Shown: piece by piece, positions 1 through 7,250 of the stretch
Layout of the letters: each line of letters begins with the position of its first letter
Numbering within the stretch: the stretch's first letter is position 1
Made by a program: the position numbers and the translations under genes
From: Desulfovibrio sp.
GTDB taxonomy: Bacteria; Desulfobacterota; Desulfovibrionia; Desulfovibrionales; Desulfovibrionaceae
DNA: 9,263 nucleotides
Reading direction: 5' to 3'
Assembly (NCBI GenBank): GCA_014804915.1
Contig: JAAUYW010000138.1
Span: 1 to 9,263, forward strand
The notes under the pieces: generated by a model
What the model saw: only the letters and a program-made list of their open reading frames with translations
Database searches by the model: none
Told to the model about the DNA's origin: nothing

Positions 1-1
1 G

Positions 2-916
2 CCTATCGGCGTTATCGCGATGATTTATGAGGCGCGTCCGGCTGTAACAGTTGAGGCGGCAATCCTGGCGCTCAAGGCTGGCAATGCCATTATCCTGCGC
101 GGCGGCAGGGAGGTCAGCCAGACAAACGGGGCGCTGGTGACCATTCTTGGCGACGCCCTCGCTATCGCCGGATTGCCCAGGGCCTGCGCGCAGCAGGCTC
201 CCCCTGGCGGACACGAAGTTGTGGAAGAGCTTTGCCGCCAGGGCAAATATATTGACCTGATGATTCCCCGCGGCGGTGAAAGCCTGATCCGCGCAGTTGT
301 CAAGGCTGCGGAAATGCCGGTTCTGATGCATTACAAGGGCGTTTGCCATGCATATATTGATGCGGACGCCAATCTGGAGCAGGCAGTTAGGATTGTTGAA
401 AATTCGAAGACGCAGCGGCCGGCAGTCTGTAACGCCCTGGAATGTGTGCTTGTGCATCGTGATGTGGCTGGCAGGTTTTTGCCAATGCTTGCTCGCCAGC
501 TTGCGCCTTATCATGTGGAGTTTCGCGCAGATGCGGCGGCCATGCCGCTGCTTGGTCCCGGGGCGGTGCCAGTGCGTCCTGACGATCTTGGCCGCGAGTT
601 TATGAGCCAGATTCTGGTGGCGCTTGTCGTGCCGGACATGGATGCGGCGATTCGCCATATTGATCAGTATGGATCAAGACATACTGACATAATCTGCACA
701 GAGAACTATGGCAATGCGATGCGCTTTTTGCGGGAAGTGGATGCCTCGATGGTCGCAGTCAACGCTTCTACCAGGTTTAATGATGGCGGCCAGCTTGGTC
801 TTGGCGCTGAAATAGGCATCTCTACCACAAAATTGCATGCATACGGGCCGATGGGGCTGCGGGAGCTGACTACAACCAAGTATGTGGTTCTTGGCAGCGG
901 TCAGGTGAGGGAATAA
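2..916 (+). CDS. proA: Gamma-glutamyl phosphate reductase, C-terminal 304 residues (5' end outside window)
   Basis: ProA reduces gamma-glutamyl phosphate with NADPH to glutamate semialdehyde, the second step of proline synthesis in the cytoplasm. The reading frame is open to the left edge; the first residues PIGVIAMIYEARP match the conserved ProA segment around residue 105-115 of the usual ~417-residue enzyme, so roughly the first quarter is missing and the ATG at 20 is internal. The catalytic cysteine is the TGT at 428-430 in the motif AVCNALE, preceded by the RGGESLI segment typical of the family. Near the C-terminus FNDGGQLGLGAEIGIST and the ending YVVLGSGQVR are also typical. Stop TAA at 914-916. 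nadD follows 10 nt later, so both probably share an mRNA. The aldehyde-dehydrogenase superfamily is certain; ProA rather than another member follows from the N-terminal segment and the C-terminus. Confidence 0.95.
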   Translation, partial: PIGVIAMIYEARPAVTVEAAILALKAGNAIILRGGREVSQTNGALVTILGDALAIAGLPRACAQQAPPGGHEVVEELCRQGKYIDLMIPRGGESLIRAVVKAAEMPVLMHYKGVCHAYIDADANLEQAVRIVENSKTQRPAVCNALECVLVHRDVAGRFLPMLARQLAPYHVEFRADAAAMPLLGPGAVPVRPDDLGREFMSQILVALVVPDMDAAIRHIDQYGSRHTDIICTENYGNAMRFLREVDASMVAVNASTRFNDGGQLGLGAEIGISTTKLHAYGPMGLRELTTTKYVVLGSGQVRE

Positions 917-928
917 GCGGCAGCTTAT
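913..928 (+). promoter_or_regulatory. Small hairpin spanning the proA stop and nadD start
   Basis: ATAAGC (913-918) is the exact reverse complement of GCTTAT (923-928) with a 4-nt GGCA loop. The left arm contains the proA stop codon and the right arm the first two bases of the nadD ATG. No good Shine-Dalgarno lies at the normal distance before nadD: the nearest purine run, GAGGG at 907-911, is 15 nt away. I infer that ribosomes finishing proA may open this stem and aid nadD initiation. The stem is short and could be chance. Confidence 0.35.
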
Positions 929-1622
929 GGGCCGGCTTGTTTTTGGCGGCAGTTTCAATCCCGTGCATATCGGGCACATGCGTGTGGCGATTGAAGCGCT
1001 GCATTTTCTTGCGGGCCTGGCAGACACGCTTGAGTTTTTGCCAAGCGCGGCGCCGCCTCACAAGCCCTGTGTTCCCATGCTGCCTTTTGCCTTGCGGATT
1101 CGGCTTATTGAGGCTGCCATTCGTTCCTGTAAAGGGATGCTTTGCGATCCGGTTGAGGGCAATCGGCCAGGGCTGTCCTATACCTGGGACACGTTGCGGC
1201 TGCTTGGCCAGCGCCATGGCGCAGCGAATCTCTATTTTCTGCTTGGCAGCCAGGACTTTGACCTGTTGCCAGAATGGTATCGCGGCATGGAGCTGGCAGG
1301 GCTTTGCAATCTGGTCATAGTGCCGCGCGGAGACTATGCCCGGGAGGATTTTCTGGCAAGCTGCCAGAATTTCTGGCCCGGCGCCCTGGAGCCTGACCAG
1401 AAATACGAGTGCATGGATGCGACTGTCCGGGTCTACAAGCCCCGGGCCGGATACAAGGTTTATTTTTTGCCTGTTCCCTTTCTGGAAATCAGCGCGACGC
1501 ATATTCGCAAAATCTGGCTTTGCCAGGGCAATCTGGATTATCTTGTGCCTGCGCCTGCGCTTGAGATTCTGAGGCGGGAGCGGGACATTGTTGACGCTTG
1601 CTGGCGGGAGAAAAAATGCTGA
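927..1622 (+). CDS. nadD: Nicotinate-nucleotide adenylyltransferase (NaMN adenylyltransferase)
   Basis: NadD transfers AMP from ATP to nicotinate mononucleotide, giving deamido-NAD in the cytoplasmic NAD pathway. The 231-residue protein is close to the usual length of about 190-230. The N-terminus has the nucleotidyltransferase signature GGSFNPVHIGH with the HIGH motif at residues 14-17, which binds the ATP phosphates. The second family signature, ISATHIRK, lies at about 188-195; a Ser/Thr-x-x-Ile-Arg motif there contacts ATP. FLPSAAPPHK (about residues 37-46) matches the substrate-binding loop. The ATG at 927 is the only possible start because the frame is closed by TGA at 906-908. The Shine-Dalgarno is poor, which fits coupling to proA. 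The last 7 nt overlap the next gene. PhosphoPantetheine adenylyltransferase shares the fold but is shorter, about 160 residues, and lacks this N-terminal pattern. Confidence 0.95.
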   Translation: MGRLVFGGSFNPVHIGHMRVAIEALHFLAGLADTLEFLPSAAPPHKPCVPMLPFALRIRLIEAAIRSCKGMLCDPVEGNRPGLSYTWDTLRLLGQRHGAANLYFLLGSQDFDLLPEWYRGMELAGLCNLVIVPRGDYAREDFLASCQNFWPGALEPDQKYECMDATVRVYKPRAGYKVYFLPVPFLEISATHIRKIWLCQGNLDYLVPAPALEILRRERDIVDACWREKKC

Positions 1623-2443
1623 ATGTCGCTCCCAAGGAATTGAGGGAAAACATAGCGCGCGCGAATGGCTATCTGCGCCGCAATGAAGTGGCCCGCGCGC
1701 TCAATACAATGGGCTCTGCCTTGCGCCAGTTTGCCGGCGTGCAGCTGATGCGCGGCCCTCGCGCTGAGCTGGATATCCAGATCAGCGAGTTTCTTACTGC
1801 CCTGATGCATCATCAGGCAATGCAGCCTTTGCTTGATCCGCACAATACTGGCAAACCAAAACCTATCCGCTATCAGCAAGGCAAGGAAGGGGCGTTGGCG
1901 ACCGTGCTTGAGGGTCTGGCTAAAATCATGGTCAATGAGGCAGAATCAGAGATCCGGCGCGCTACTGAAGAGCGGGTTGAACGCAAGAAAATGCTTATCG
2001 AGACAGGCACAAAACTGCTTTCCGAAGGCCAGCTTGCCAAGGGGCGCGCCTTTCTCAAGCGCGTTGCCGAGGAATTCAGCGAGGATCCTGGCATTCGCGT
2101 GCAGCTTGCGAGGATTTTTCTGGCGGCTGGCCAGCAAATGGAGGCGGCTGAAATGTTCGAGGAATCCATTGAACATGAGCCGCGCGAGGTGCAGGCCTAT
2201 TCCGGCGCAGTTACAACCTGGCTGGAAATGCGCGAATACGAGCGCGCCGAAAAGGTGTTCCAGGCTATTTTGAGGACTTTTGGCGGCCACCCCAATACAT
2301 TTGGCAAAATGGCGAAGATGTACTGGGACTGGCATAAGCGCGACAAGGCGGAAGAGCTGGCGATACGCGCCCTGCAGGGCAACAAGTCCCAGCCTGAGGC
2401 CATGGAAGTGATGGCAGCCCTGAAACAGCGCCAGGCGCATTGA
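1616..2443 (+). CDS. TPR-repeat protein, function unknown
   Basis: A soluble 275-residue helical protein with no signal peptide. From about residue 124 to 259 it is divided into four roughly 34-residue tetratricopeptide units (about 124-157, 158-191, 192-225, 226-259). Typical TPR small/large positions are visible, for example GTKLLSEGQLAKGRAFLKRV, ARIFLAAGQQMEAAEMFEES and EYERAEKVFQAIL. Residues 1-120 form a separate charged helical part ending in a basic-acidic helix (EIRRATEERVERKK). The ATG at 1616 is preferred over the in-frame TTG at 1598 because GGGAG (1606-1610) stands 5 nt before it. The start overlaps the nadD stop (ATGCTGA), which suggests coupling. TPR proteins act as scaffolds; nothing in the sequence names the partner. 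The family assignment is secure, the role is not known. Confidence 0.85.
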   Translation: MLNVAPKELRENIARANGYLRRNEVARALNTMGSALRQFAGVQLMRGPRAELDIQISEFLTALMHHQAMQPLLDPHNTGKPKPIRYQQGKEGALATVLEGLAKIMVNEAESEIRRATEERVERKKMLIETGTKLLSEGQLAKGRAFLKRVAEEFSEDPGIRVQLARIFLAAGQQMEAAEMFEESIEHEPREVQAYSGAVTTWLEMREYERAEKVFQAILRTFGGHPNTFGKMAKMYWDWHKRDKAEELAIRALQGNKSQPEAMEVMAALKQRQAH

Positions 2444-2478
2444 GCAGACCGGCCTGACCGGCTTTCACAGGACGCGGA

Positions 2479-2937
2479 ATGGAGATTTTTGAATGCCGGA
2501 TGTGCGGCCACTGCTGTGAGGGCAAGGGAGGCATTGTCGTTGGGCAGGATGAGCTCGAGAGGCTGGCAGCGTTTACTGGCCTCACTGTGAAGGAATTTGG
2601 CGAGAGGTATTGCAGCCTTGAAAACGGCAAGCTAAAGCTTTCCACAGGCGCGGATGGCTATTGCGTCTTTTTTAACCCAGGCCAGGGCTGCGGGGTGCAC
2701 GAGGCAAAGCCTGACGTGTGCAGGGCGTGGCCCTTTTTTCGCGGCAACCTGGTTGATGAAATCAGCATGGCCATGGCTGCGGAATATTGCCCTGGCATAA
2801 ACAGGCAAGCCGGTTTCAGGAAATTTCGTGAATTTGGTCTTGAGTATCTCCGGACGAACGATCTGATTGCCGAGGGCAAGGCGGCGACAGCGTTGCGGCT
2901 GCCGCAGGAGCTTTTGTTCAAGGCAGGACAGGAGTAA
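2479..2937 (+). CDS. YkgJ-family cysteine-cluster protein
   Basis: A 152-residue cytoplasmic protein with the YkgJ/UPF0153 cysteine pattern. An N-terminal C-x2-C-x2-CC cluster lies at residues 6, 9, 12 and 13 (CRMCGHCC). Later come C62 in GYCVFF, C71 in GCGVHE, C81 in DVCRAWPF and C104 in YCPG; C45 is an extra one. The pattern C..F....C.vy..RP..CR.wPf is the hallmark of this family, which is thought to bind zinc or an iron-sulfur cluster through these cysteines; the biochemical role is generally unknown. The ATG follows AGGACGCGG at 2470-2478, a weak ribosome site. It lies 35 nt after the TPR gene and 3 nt before the J-domain gene, so it belongs to the same operon. No membrane segment is visible. 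Confidence 0.85.
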   Translation: MEIFECRMCGHCCEGKGGIVVGQDELERLAAFTGLTVKEFGERYCSLENGKLKLSTGADGYCVFFNPGQGCGVHEAKPDVCRAWPFFRGNLVDEISMAMAAEYCPGINRQAGFRKFREFGLEYLRTNDLIAEGKAATALRLPQELLFKAGQE

Positions 2938-2940
2938 GCA

Positions 2941-3768
2941 ATGGCAGCTCGGCGCTCCCGCCAGATAAGCCTGCGTGAATGTTATGAGATCTTGCAGCTG
3001 CAAAAGGGCGCTGATCTTGAGGCTGTAAAAAAGGCATATCGCAAGCGCGCTTTTGAACTTCATCCGGATCTGAACCCGGGCAATCTTGAAGCCAGCCGCC
3101 AGTTTCAGCTTCTGAATGAGGCTTATGTGGCGCTCTCGGCAATGCTCAAGCCGGTTGAAGAAGCGAGGCAAAAGGCGAGGGCCGCGCAAAAACAGGCCGG
3201 TCCTGCAGGGCGGCAAGAGGCGGAAAAAGCCGCCCAGGAACAGGCCAAAGCAGAGAAGGAAGCGGAAAAAGCCAGCACTGCGTACGCAGAGCAGGACGTA
3301 TTGCGGGATCTGCTCAATGATCCTTTTGCCAGACGCGTTTTTGAGGATATCTACAGCGAGCTCAATCGCAAGCAGGAGCCTCCCAGGCAGGAAAAGCCCC
3401 AGACTCCGCCGCCGCCTCCTCCGCCAAGGCCGGAACGGCCCCAGGCTGCGCCAAGGCCAGCCAGGCAGGAGCGCGTAGCTGCGCCGCTGTGGGAAAAAGG
3501 CCAGGACAAGGGCGTAAAAGGCGTAGTCAAGGACTGGCTCCGGCGCCAGATTGACGAGGAACAGACGCTCAGGCTTCCTGCGGCGCGGCTGGCGCCAGGC
3601 CGCAAGGTGCGCCTGCAGATAAGGCGCGGCTTTTCAGATGAAGTAAGCTCGATTGAGGTTACATTGCCTCCTGATTTCACTATCGGAAAGCCGGTGCGCC
3701 TGCGCGGGCTTGGCAAGCGCGTAGGGCCCTGGCAGGGCGATCTCTATTTGACGATCAATCCGGACTGA
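2941..3768 (+). CDS. J-domain protein without zinc finger, with DnaJ C-terminal-type domain
   Basis: A probable Hsp70 (DnaK) co-chaperone of 275 residues. The J domain occupies about residues 12-66: YEILQLQKGADLEAVKKAY, the invariant HPD at 41-43 that stimulates DnaK ATPase, then QLLNEAYVALS. Residues 71-116 are Ala/Glu/Lys/Gln-rich and probably a long helix or coiled coil. A short segment at 120-142 (LLNDPFARRVFEDIYSEL) follows, then a Pro/Arg linker with seven consecutive prolines at 156-162. The C-terminus (about 218-275) resembles the last beta domain of DnaJ: SIEVTLPPDFTIGKPVRLRG and GDLYLTI. There is no CxxCxGxG zinc finger, so this is not canonical DnaJ; it is closer in layout to type II/III J proteins. 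AGGAG at 2930-2934, 6 nt before the ATG, fixes the start. The stop TGA overlaps the next ATG (TGATG). The client is unknown. Confidence 0.9.
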   Translation: MAARRSRQISLRECYEILQLQKGADLEAVKKAYRKRAFELHPDLNPGNLEASRQFQLLNEAYVALSAMLKPVEEARQKARAAQKQAGPAGRQEAEKAAQEQAKAEKEAEKASTAYAEQDVLRDLLNDPFARRVFEDIYSELNRKQEPPRQEKPQTPPPPPPPRPERPQAAPRPARQERVAAPLWEKGQDKGVKGVVKDWLRRQIDEEQTLRLPAARLAPGRKVRLQIRRGFSDEVSSIEVTLPPDFTIGKPVRLRGLGKRVGPWQGDLYLTINPD

Positions 3769-5303
3769 TGCCAGCCACTCTGGCGCGACGCTACATTTTC
3801 AAACTTGGCGCCAATCTCGCCTCGGTGCCGGTGTATCTGGCCATGGAGGCGATTTTGCCGCGCGCCCTGGGGCCGCAGGCCTACGGCAATTTCAGTTTTT
3901 CCACGAGCGTTTTCCAGCAATTTTCCGGCTTTCTGGATATGGGAACTTCAACCTGCTTTTACAATGCCCTGTCCAGAAACCAGACATCTGCCGCATTGCT
4001 GGCTTTTTATTTGCGCATTGCCTTGCTGGTGGCTGCAATCACCATGTGCGCCGGTTTCCTTGCGCTCTGGCCTCCGGCGGCCGCCTTGCTTTTGCCGGAT
4101 GTGCCCATCTGGTACGCTCCCCTGGCCGCCCTCTGGGCCCTTCTTACCTGGTGGGGCCGGGTCTTGCGCTCGGCAAATGACGCCCTTGGGGCGACAATCC
4201 ATTCGGAAATCTGGCGGGCAGCGCTTTCGCTCATCGGCACTGGCCTGCTGGCCGCTCTGTACCTGGCCGGCTGGCTTGATATCAAAACCCTTTTTTTGCA
4301 GCAATATCTGCTTCTGGGCGCCACTGCTCTCGCCTTCTGGCTGGTTGCCAAAAAGCACTGGGCTGCCTCGGGCATCGCTCTCCACTGGCGCTTGCGTTCA
4401 CGCCAGAAAAAAATTTTTACAGCGCAATTTTTTAGATACAGCCATCCCCTGCTGGTGCAGGCGCTGCTGTCCTTCATCATGCTCACTGCAGAACGCTGGC
4501 TACTGCAGTGGTTCGACGGCTCAAGCCAGCAGGGCTTTTACGCGCTTTCGCAAAAAGTGAGCATGGCCTGTTTTTTGTTCGTATCAGCGATGACTCCGCT
4601 TTTGATGCGCGAGTTTTCAATAGCCTGGGGCAGAAAAGACGCAGCTGCAATCGGCTCGCTGCTGACCCGCTTCGCGCCAGCTCTCTATGCGCTGGCAGCC
4701 TATTTCTCCTGCTTTACCGTTGCCGAAGGCAGAACGATGGTCTGGATTTTTGGCGGCGACAAGTTTCTGGCAGCTACCCTGCCAGTGCAGATCATGGCTT
4801 TGTATCCGCTGCATCAGGCGTATGGCCAGATGGCAAGCTCCGTATTTCATGCAACAGGCAAAACGGGAATTTTGCGCAACCTCACTGCCTGTGAATGCGT
4901 GTATGGGCTTGCCGCGGCGTGGGCGCTTCTTGCGCCCCCTGAACTGTGGGGCTTAAATCTCGGCGCGACAGGGCTTGCCATCAAGACTGTCAGCGTGCAG
5001 TTTCTGAGCGTCAATATCTGTCTCTGGCTGGCAAGCAGGTTCGTGCCTTTCGCTTTCTGGAAGAATCTTGGCCAGCAAATTCTTGTGGTCGCCTTTTTGC
5101 TGTTTCTTGCTTATGCTAGCCGCGAAGTCAGTCAGGAACTGGCGTTTCTGGAAGGCCGCTTTCTGGCCCGCTTTATCGTTTCCGGTTTTCTGTATAGCGC
5201 GGCAGTCGTATCAGTTGCGATCATCGCTCCGCGTTTGTTTGGCGTCTCGCGGGCTGATGCGAAGGAGTTGATCAGGCGCGTCCGGCGGCATTTCAGGAAG
5301 TGA
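3768..5303 (+). CDS. MOP-superfamily flippase (polysaccharide / lipid-linked oligosaccharide exporter)
   Basis: An integral inner-membrane protein of 511 residues, the usual size for Wzx/RfbX-type flippases that move undecaprenyl-linked sugars across the inner membrane. The start region resembles the Polysacc_synt family: a basic N-terminus, a first helix about 10-30, then ILPRALGPQAYGNFSF (29-44) and a helix with a phenylalanine-rich GFLDMGTSTCFYNALSR segment. About 12-14 hydrophobic segments are visible by eye (for example 78-100, 150-168, 175-194, 227-247, 263-283, 400-421, 436-450, 467-489). The tail is strongly basic (LIRRVRRHFRK). Its ATG overlaps the J-protein stop by one base and has no clear Shine-Dalgarno, so it is probably coupled to it. 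No glycosyltransferase or polymerase gene is next to it, so the exported substrate cannot be read from context. A MATE or MurJ-like role is less likely but not excluded. Confidence 0.8.
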   Translation: MPATLARRYIFKLGANLASVPVYLAMEAILPRALGPQAYGNFSFSTSVFQQFSGFLDMGTSTCFYNALSRNQTSAALLAFYLRIALLVAAITMCAGFLALWPPAAALLLPDVPIWYAPLAALWALLTWWGRVLRSANDALGATIHSEIWRAALSLIGTGLLAALYLAGWLDIKTLFLQQYLLLGATALAFWLVAKKHWAASGIALHWRLRSRQKKIFTAQFFRYSHPLLVQALLSFIMLTAERWLLQWFDGSSQQGFYALSQKVSMACFLFVSAMTPLLMREFSIAWGRKDAAAIGSLLTRFAPALYALAAYFSCFTVAEGRTMVWIFGGDKFLAATLPVQIMALYPLHQAYGQMASSVFHATGKTGILRNLTACECVYGLAAAWALLAPPELWGLNLGATGLAIKTVSVQFLSVNICLWLASRFVPFAFWKNLGQQILVVAFLLFLAYASREVSQELAFLEGRFLARFIVSGFLYSAAVVSVAIIAPRLFGVSRADAKELIRRVRRHFRK

Positions 5304-5331
5304 AGATGAATTATTGACTGGGATATGCAGT

Positions 5332-5357
5332 CCCCGATTTGTCTGAAGCAATCAGGG
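5332..5357. terminator. Weak candidate terminator between the convergent operons
   Basis: Only 48 nt separate the flippase stop from the end of the opposing gene. CCC-C-GATT (5332-5339) can pair with AATC-A-GGG (5350-5357) with one C-A mismatch and a 10-nt loop, followed on the plus strand by TTTATGCTTTT. The right arm overlaps the stop codon of the minus-strand gene. A second small stem, GACTG (5316-5320) with CAGTC (5328-5332), lies beside it. The T tract is poor, so intrinsic termination is uncertain. Confidence 0.3.
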
Positions 5358-5639
5358 TTTATGCTTTTCTTTCCACCAGAGCCAGATGCGCTTGCCGAAT
5401 TTGATGCTCAAAAAGCCCGCGACGAGCATGATGGCGAATACTGGAGTAAGCGGGCCCCAGTCGTAATTTGAGGCGCCATCCCAAAGGCCGGAGGCAAGGA
5501 AAATCAGAAAGATTGCGACTGCAAGCAGGCCATAGCCCAGAGCGCGCCAGGGCCCTGTTTGCAGGAAATAGTTGATTGCGCAGGCAAGCGCGCAGGCAGC
5601 CACCAGGCAGACTGCAAAAAGGGCGAAAAAGGCAGCCAT
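5352..5639 (-). CDS. Small membrane protein of unknown function, last gene of the F0 operon
   Basis: I do not recognise this 95-residue protein. It has three hydrophobic segments at about residues 2-25, 33-51 and 64-80, joined by a short loop rich in W, D and N (GLWDGASNYDWGPL), and ends with a basic aromatic tail (KRIWLWWKEKHKP) that should lie in the cytoplasm. The ATG at 5637-5639 (complement) is chosen because residues after it form a clean first membrane helix, whereas the open frame upstream runs antiframe through atpE. There is no good Shine-Dalgarno at the normal distance; GGGGAGG occurs 21 nt upstream but inside a hairpin. It lies 35 nt after atpE on the same strand. Its position suggests a link to the F0 sector or co-transcription only; it does not resemble subunit b, a or c. 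Confidence 0.7.
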   Translation of the reverse strand: MAAFFALFAVCLVAACALACAINYFLQTGPWRALGYGLLAVAIFLIFLASGLWDGASNYDWGPLTPVFAIMLVAGFLSIKFGKRIWLWWKEKHKP

Positions 5640-5647
5640 GGAAAAGG

Positions 5648-5667
5648 GGGGAGGCTTGCGCCTCCCC
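5648..5667 (-). terminator. GC-rich hairpin with GCAA loop between atpE and the small membrane gene
   Basis: In the minus-strand transcript GGGGAGGC pairs perfectly with GCCTCCCC (8 bp) around a GCAA (GNRA) tetraloop, followed by CCTTTTCC and then the next ATG 8 nt after the stem. The stem is terminator-strength but the T run is short, so partial termination, RNA-end protection of the atpB-atpE message, or control of the downstream start are all possible. Its left arm contains the only Shine-Dalgarno-like sequence near the downstream gene. Confidence 0.6.
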
Positions 5668-5674
5668 TGATTCG

Positions 5675-6010
<336 letters not shown>

Positions 6011-6021
6011 TTATATGTTGC

Positions 6022-6035
6022 GCCGCAGTCGCGGC
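6022..6035 (-). promoter_or_regulatory. Short stem-loop ahead of the atpE ribosome binding site
   Basis: GCCGC (6022-6026) and GCGGC (6031-6035) form a perfect 5-bp GC stem with a 4-nt loop in the 81-nt atpB-atpE spacer, 11 nt upstream of the atpE Shine-Dalgarno. It leaves the AT-rich TATAAAAGGAG ribosome site unpaired. A role in exposing the site or stabilising the transcript is inference. Confidence 0.35.
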
Positions 6036-6053
6036 CATTCCCCCTGGTGAAAA

Positions 6054-6071
6054 CCGGATCTTGCGATCCGG
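6054..6071 (-). terminator. Hairpin with GCAA loop between atpB and atpE
   Basis: In the minus-strand transcript CCGGATC pairs with GATCCGG (7 bp) around GCAA, followed by TTTTC and preceded by AAAAGG, so the stem could extend by an A/T helix past a GG bulge. It starts 8 nt after the atpB stop. It looks like a weak intrinsic terminator or an intercistronic stabilising or processing hairpin. The loop is identical to that of the hairpin at 5648-5667. Confidence 0.55.
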
Positions 6072-6079
6072 CCTTTTGT

Positions 6080-6784
6080 TTAATGTTCCGGGCCCGCCAG
6101 GGCGCTCGAGATATAGAACATGGTCAGCATGAAGAATACAAAGGCCTGCATGGATTTGCCAAGCAGGAACAGCGCGTAGATCGGCAACGTGCCGAGAATG
6201 GGGGCCATGATGAAGAAGAGGATGATGACGATCTCTTCACCGCGAATGTTGCCAAAAAGACGAAGCGAGAGTGAGACTGGCCGCGAGAGGTGCGAGACAA
6301 TCTCAAGCGGAAACATGAGCGGTATCAGCCATTTGCTTGGGCCCATGAACTGCTCGTAATAGTGCAGCTTCCAGCGGGCTATGCCTTCCCAGTTGTAATA
6401 GACAAAAACAAACAGGGCCATGCAGACGGTAGTGTTGAGGTTGGCGGTGGGCGCGTCGCAGCCCGGAATCAGGCCCAGTATATTCATGCCGAAAATATAG
6501 ATCAGCATTCCGCAGAGCAGGGGCACATATTTTTTGCCGGCTGCTCCCATGGTGTTCATGATGAAGCGCTCGGTGGTGTCAATCACCGCCTCAAAGAAAT
6601 TCTGGAGTTTGCCAGGCACTATTTGCAGTCGCCCGCGCAGATAGAGGGCAATGCCAAACAGCACGGCCATGCAGACCCAGGAATAGAATACATGCTTGAA
6701 GACAAGAGTCTGGCCGTTGATTACGATCTCATCCATGCCCAGGAATGTGGAGAGCAATACCGGTTCCGGTAAGCTGCCTGCCAT
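6080..6784 (-). CDS. atpB: ATP synthase F0 subunit a
   Basis: Subunit a provides the two half-channels that load and unload protons on the c ring. The 234-residue protein is shorter than E. coli's 271, as in many bacteria. The essential arginine is R175 in LSLRLFGN (E. coli aR210), followed by E184 at the position of aE219. Q213 in [18 protein letters not shown] matches aQ252 in the last helix. The segment [16 protein letters not shown] (about 105-120) is the conserved loop before helix 3. Five to six hydrophobic helices are visible (about 32-52, 88-107, 117-131, 150-172, 184-205, 210-230). AAGGAAGG at 6793-6800, 8 nt upstream, supports the ATG. It begins 15 nt after atpI and ends 81 nt before atpE. 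Confidence 0.97.
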   Translation of the reverse strand: MAGSLPEPVLLSTFLGMDEIVINGQTLVFKHVFYSWVCMAVLFGIALYLRGRLQIVPGKLQNFFEAVIDTTERFIMNTMGAAGKKYVPLLCGMLIYIFGMNILGLIPGCDAPTANLNTTVCMALFVFVYYNWEGIARWKLHYYEQFMGPSKWLIPLMFPLEIVSHLSRPVSLSLRLFGNIRGEEIVIILFFIMAPILGTLPIYALFLLGKSMQAFVFFMLTMFYISSALAGPEH

Positions 6785-6799
6785 TTTCGCCCCCTTCCT

Positions 6800-7246
6800 T
6801 TATTGTCTGCCCAGAAATAGTACATTATAGCCATAGCTGGCTATTGCCAGAAACGCTCCCGCAGTGATGCCTGCGACTATGGCGCCCCCAGGAGCGCGCG
6901 CCCAGGCAAGCGCCGCATAGAGCAGCGCCGCGAAAATCAGCAGGCGCAAGCCAAAGCGCAGCAGAATTGCGCGCAGGAAAGCGGCGCTGTACGCGCCAAT
7001 GTCAGTTTTGAGGAAAAATCTGGCCCAGCTCCAGAAAATCCAGGTCATTGCGAGGATGCCCGCGCCGAACCAGAATAGCCAGGGAAAGGCGGCGTAAAGC
7101 ATTGCGCCAGCCAGAAGGCACGCGCCAGCCGCCAGGATCTGGTTGCGCAATATCGGGCGAATGAGATGGTGCGTGATATCCCTGTGCCAGAGATAGCCAT
7201 CCAGCGGTTCGCAGATCCTGTGCCAGAAGCCGGAAAGCAGCCCCAT
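6800..7246 (-). CDS. atpI: ATP synthase subunit I-like membrane protein
   Basis: A 148-residue membrane protein with four hydrophobic segments (about 35-51, 56-74, 98-116, 119-140), in the position where AtpI stands in F0 operons. AtpI-family proteins are not part of the final enzyme; they help c-ring assembly or stability, or supply ions. The sequence is weakly conserved, so the call rests on size, topology and place between atpZ and atpB. The N-terminal 30 residues are polar with several histidines (HRDITHHLIR), typical of a cytoplasmic tail. AGGG at 7255-7258, inside the end of atpZ, stands 8 nt before the ATG; only 4 nt separate the genes. Confidence 0.75.
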   Translation of the reverse strand: MGLLSGFWHRICEPLDGYLWHRDITHHLIRPILRNQILAAGACLLAGAMLYAAFPWLFWFGAGILAMTWIFWSWARFFLKTDIGAYSAAFLRAILLRFGLRLLIFAALLYAALAWARAPGGAIVAGITAGAFLAIASYGYNVLFLGRQ

Positions 7247-7250
7247 TGAG

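Noticed and set aside
870..1502. 210-residue minus-strand open frame across nadD
   Set aside because: No recognisable domain and no ribosome site; nadD on the plus strand is unambiguous.
1598..1615. Upstream TTG start for the TPR protein
   Set aside because: ATG at 1616 has GGGAG at 5 nt, while the TTG has no ribosome site and would lengthen the overlap with nadD.
4404..4434. A/T runs in the flippase gene as a programmed frameshift site
   Set aside because: The frame continues through them with sensible membrane protein, and no proper slippery heptamer in phase is present.
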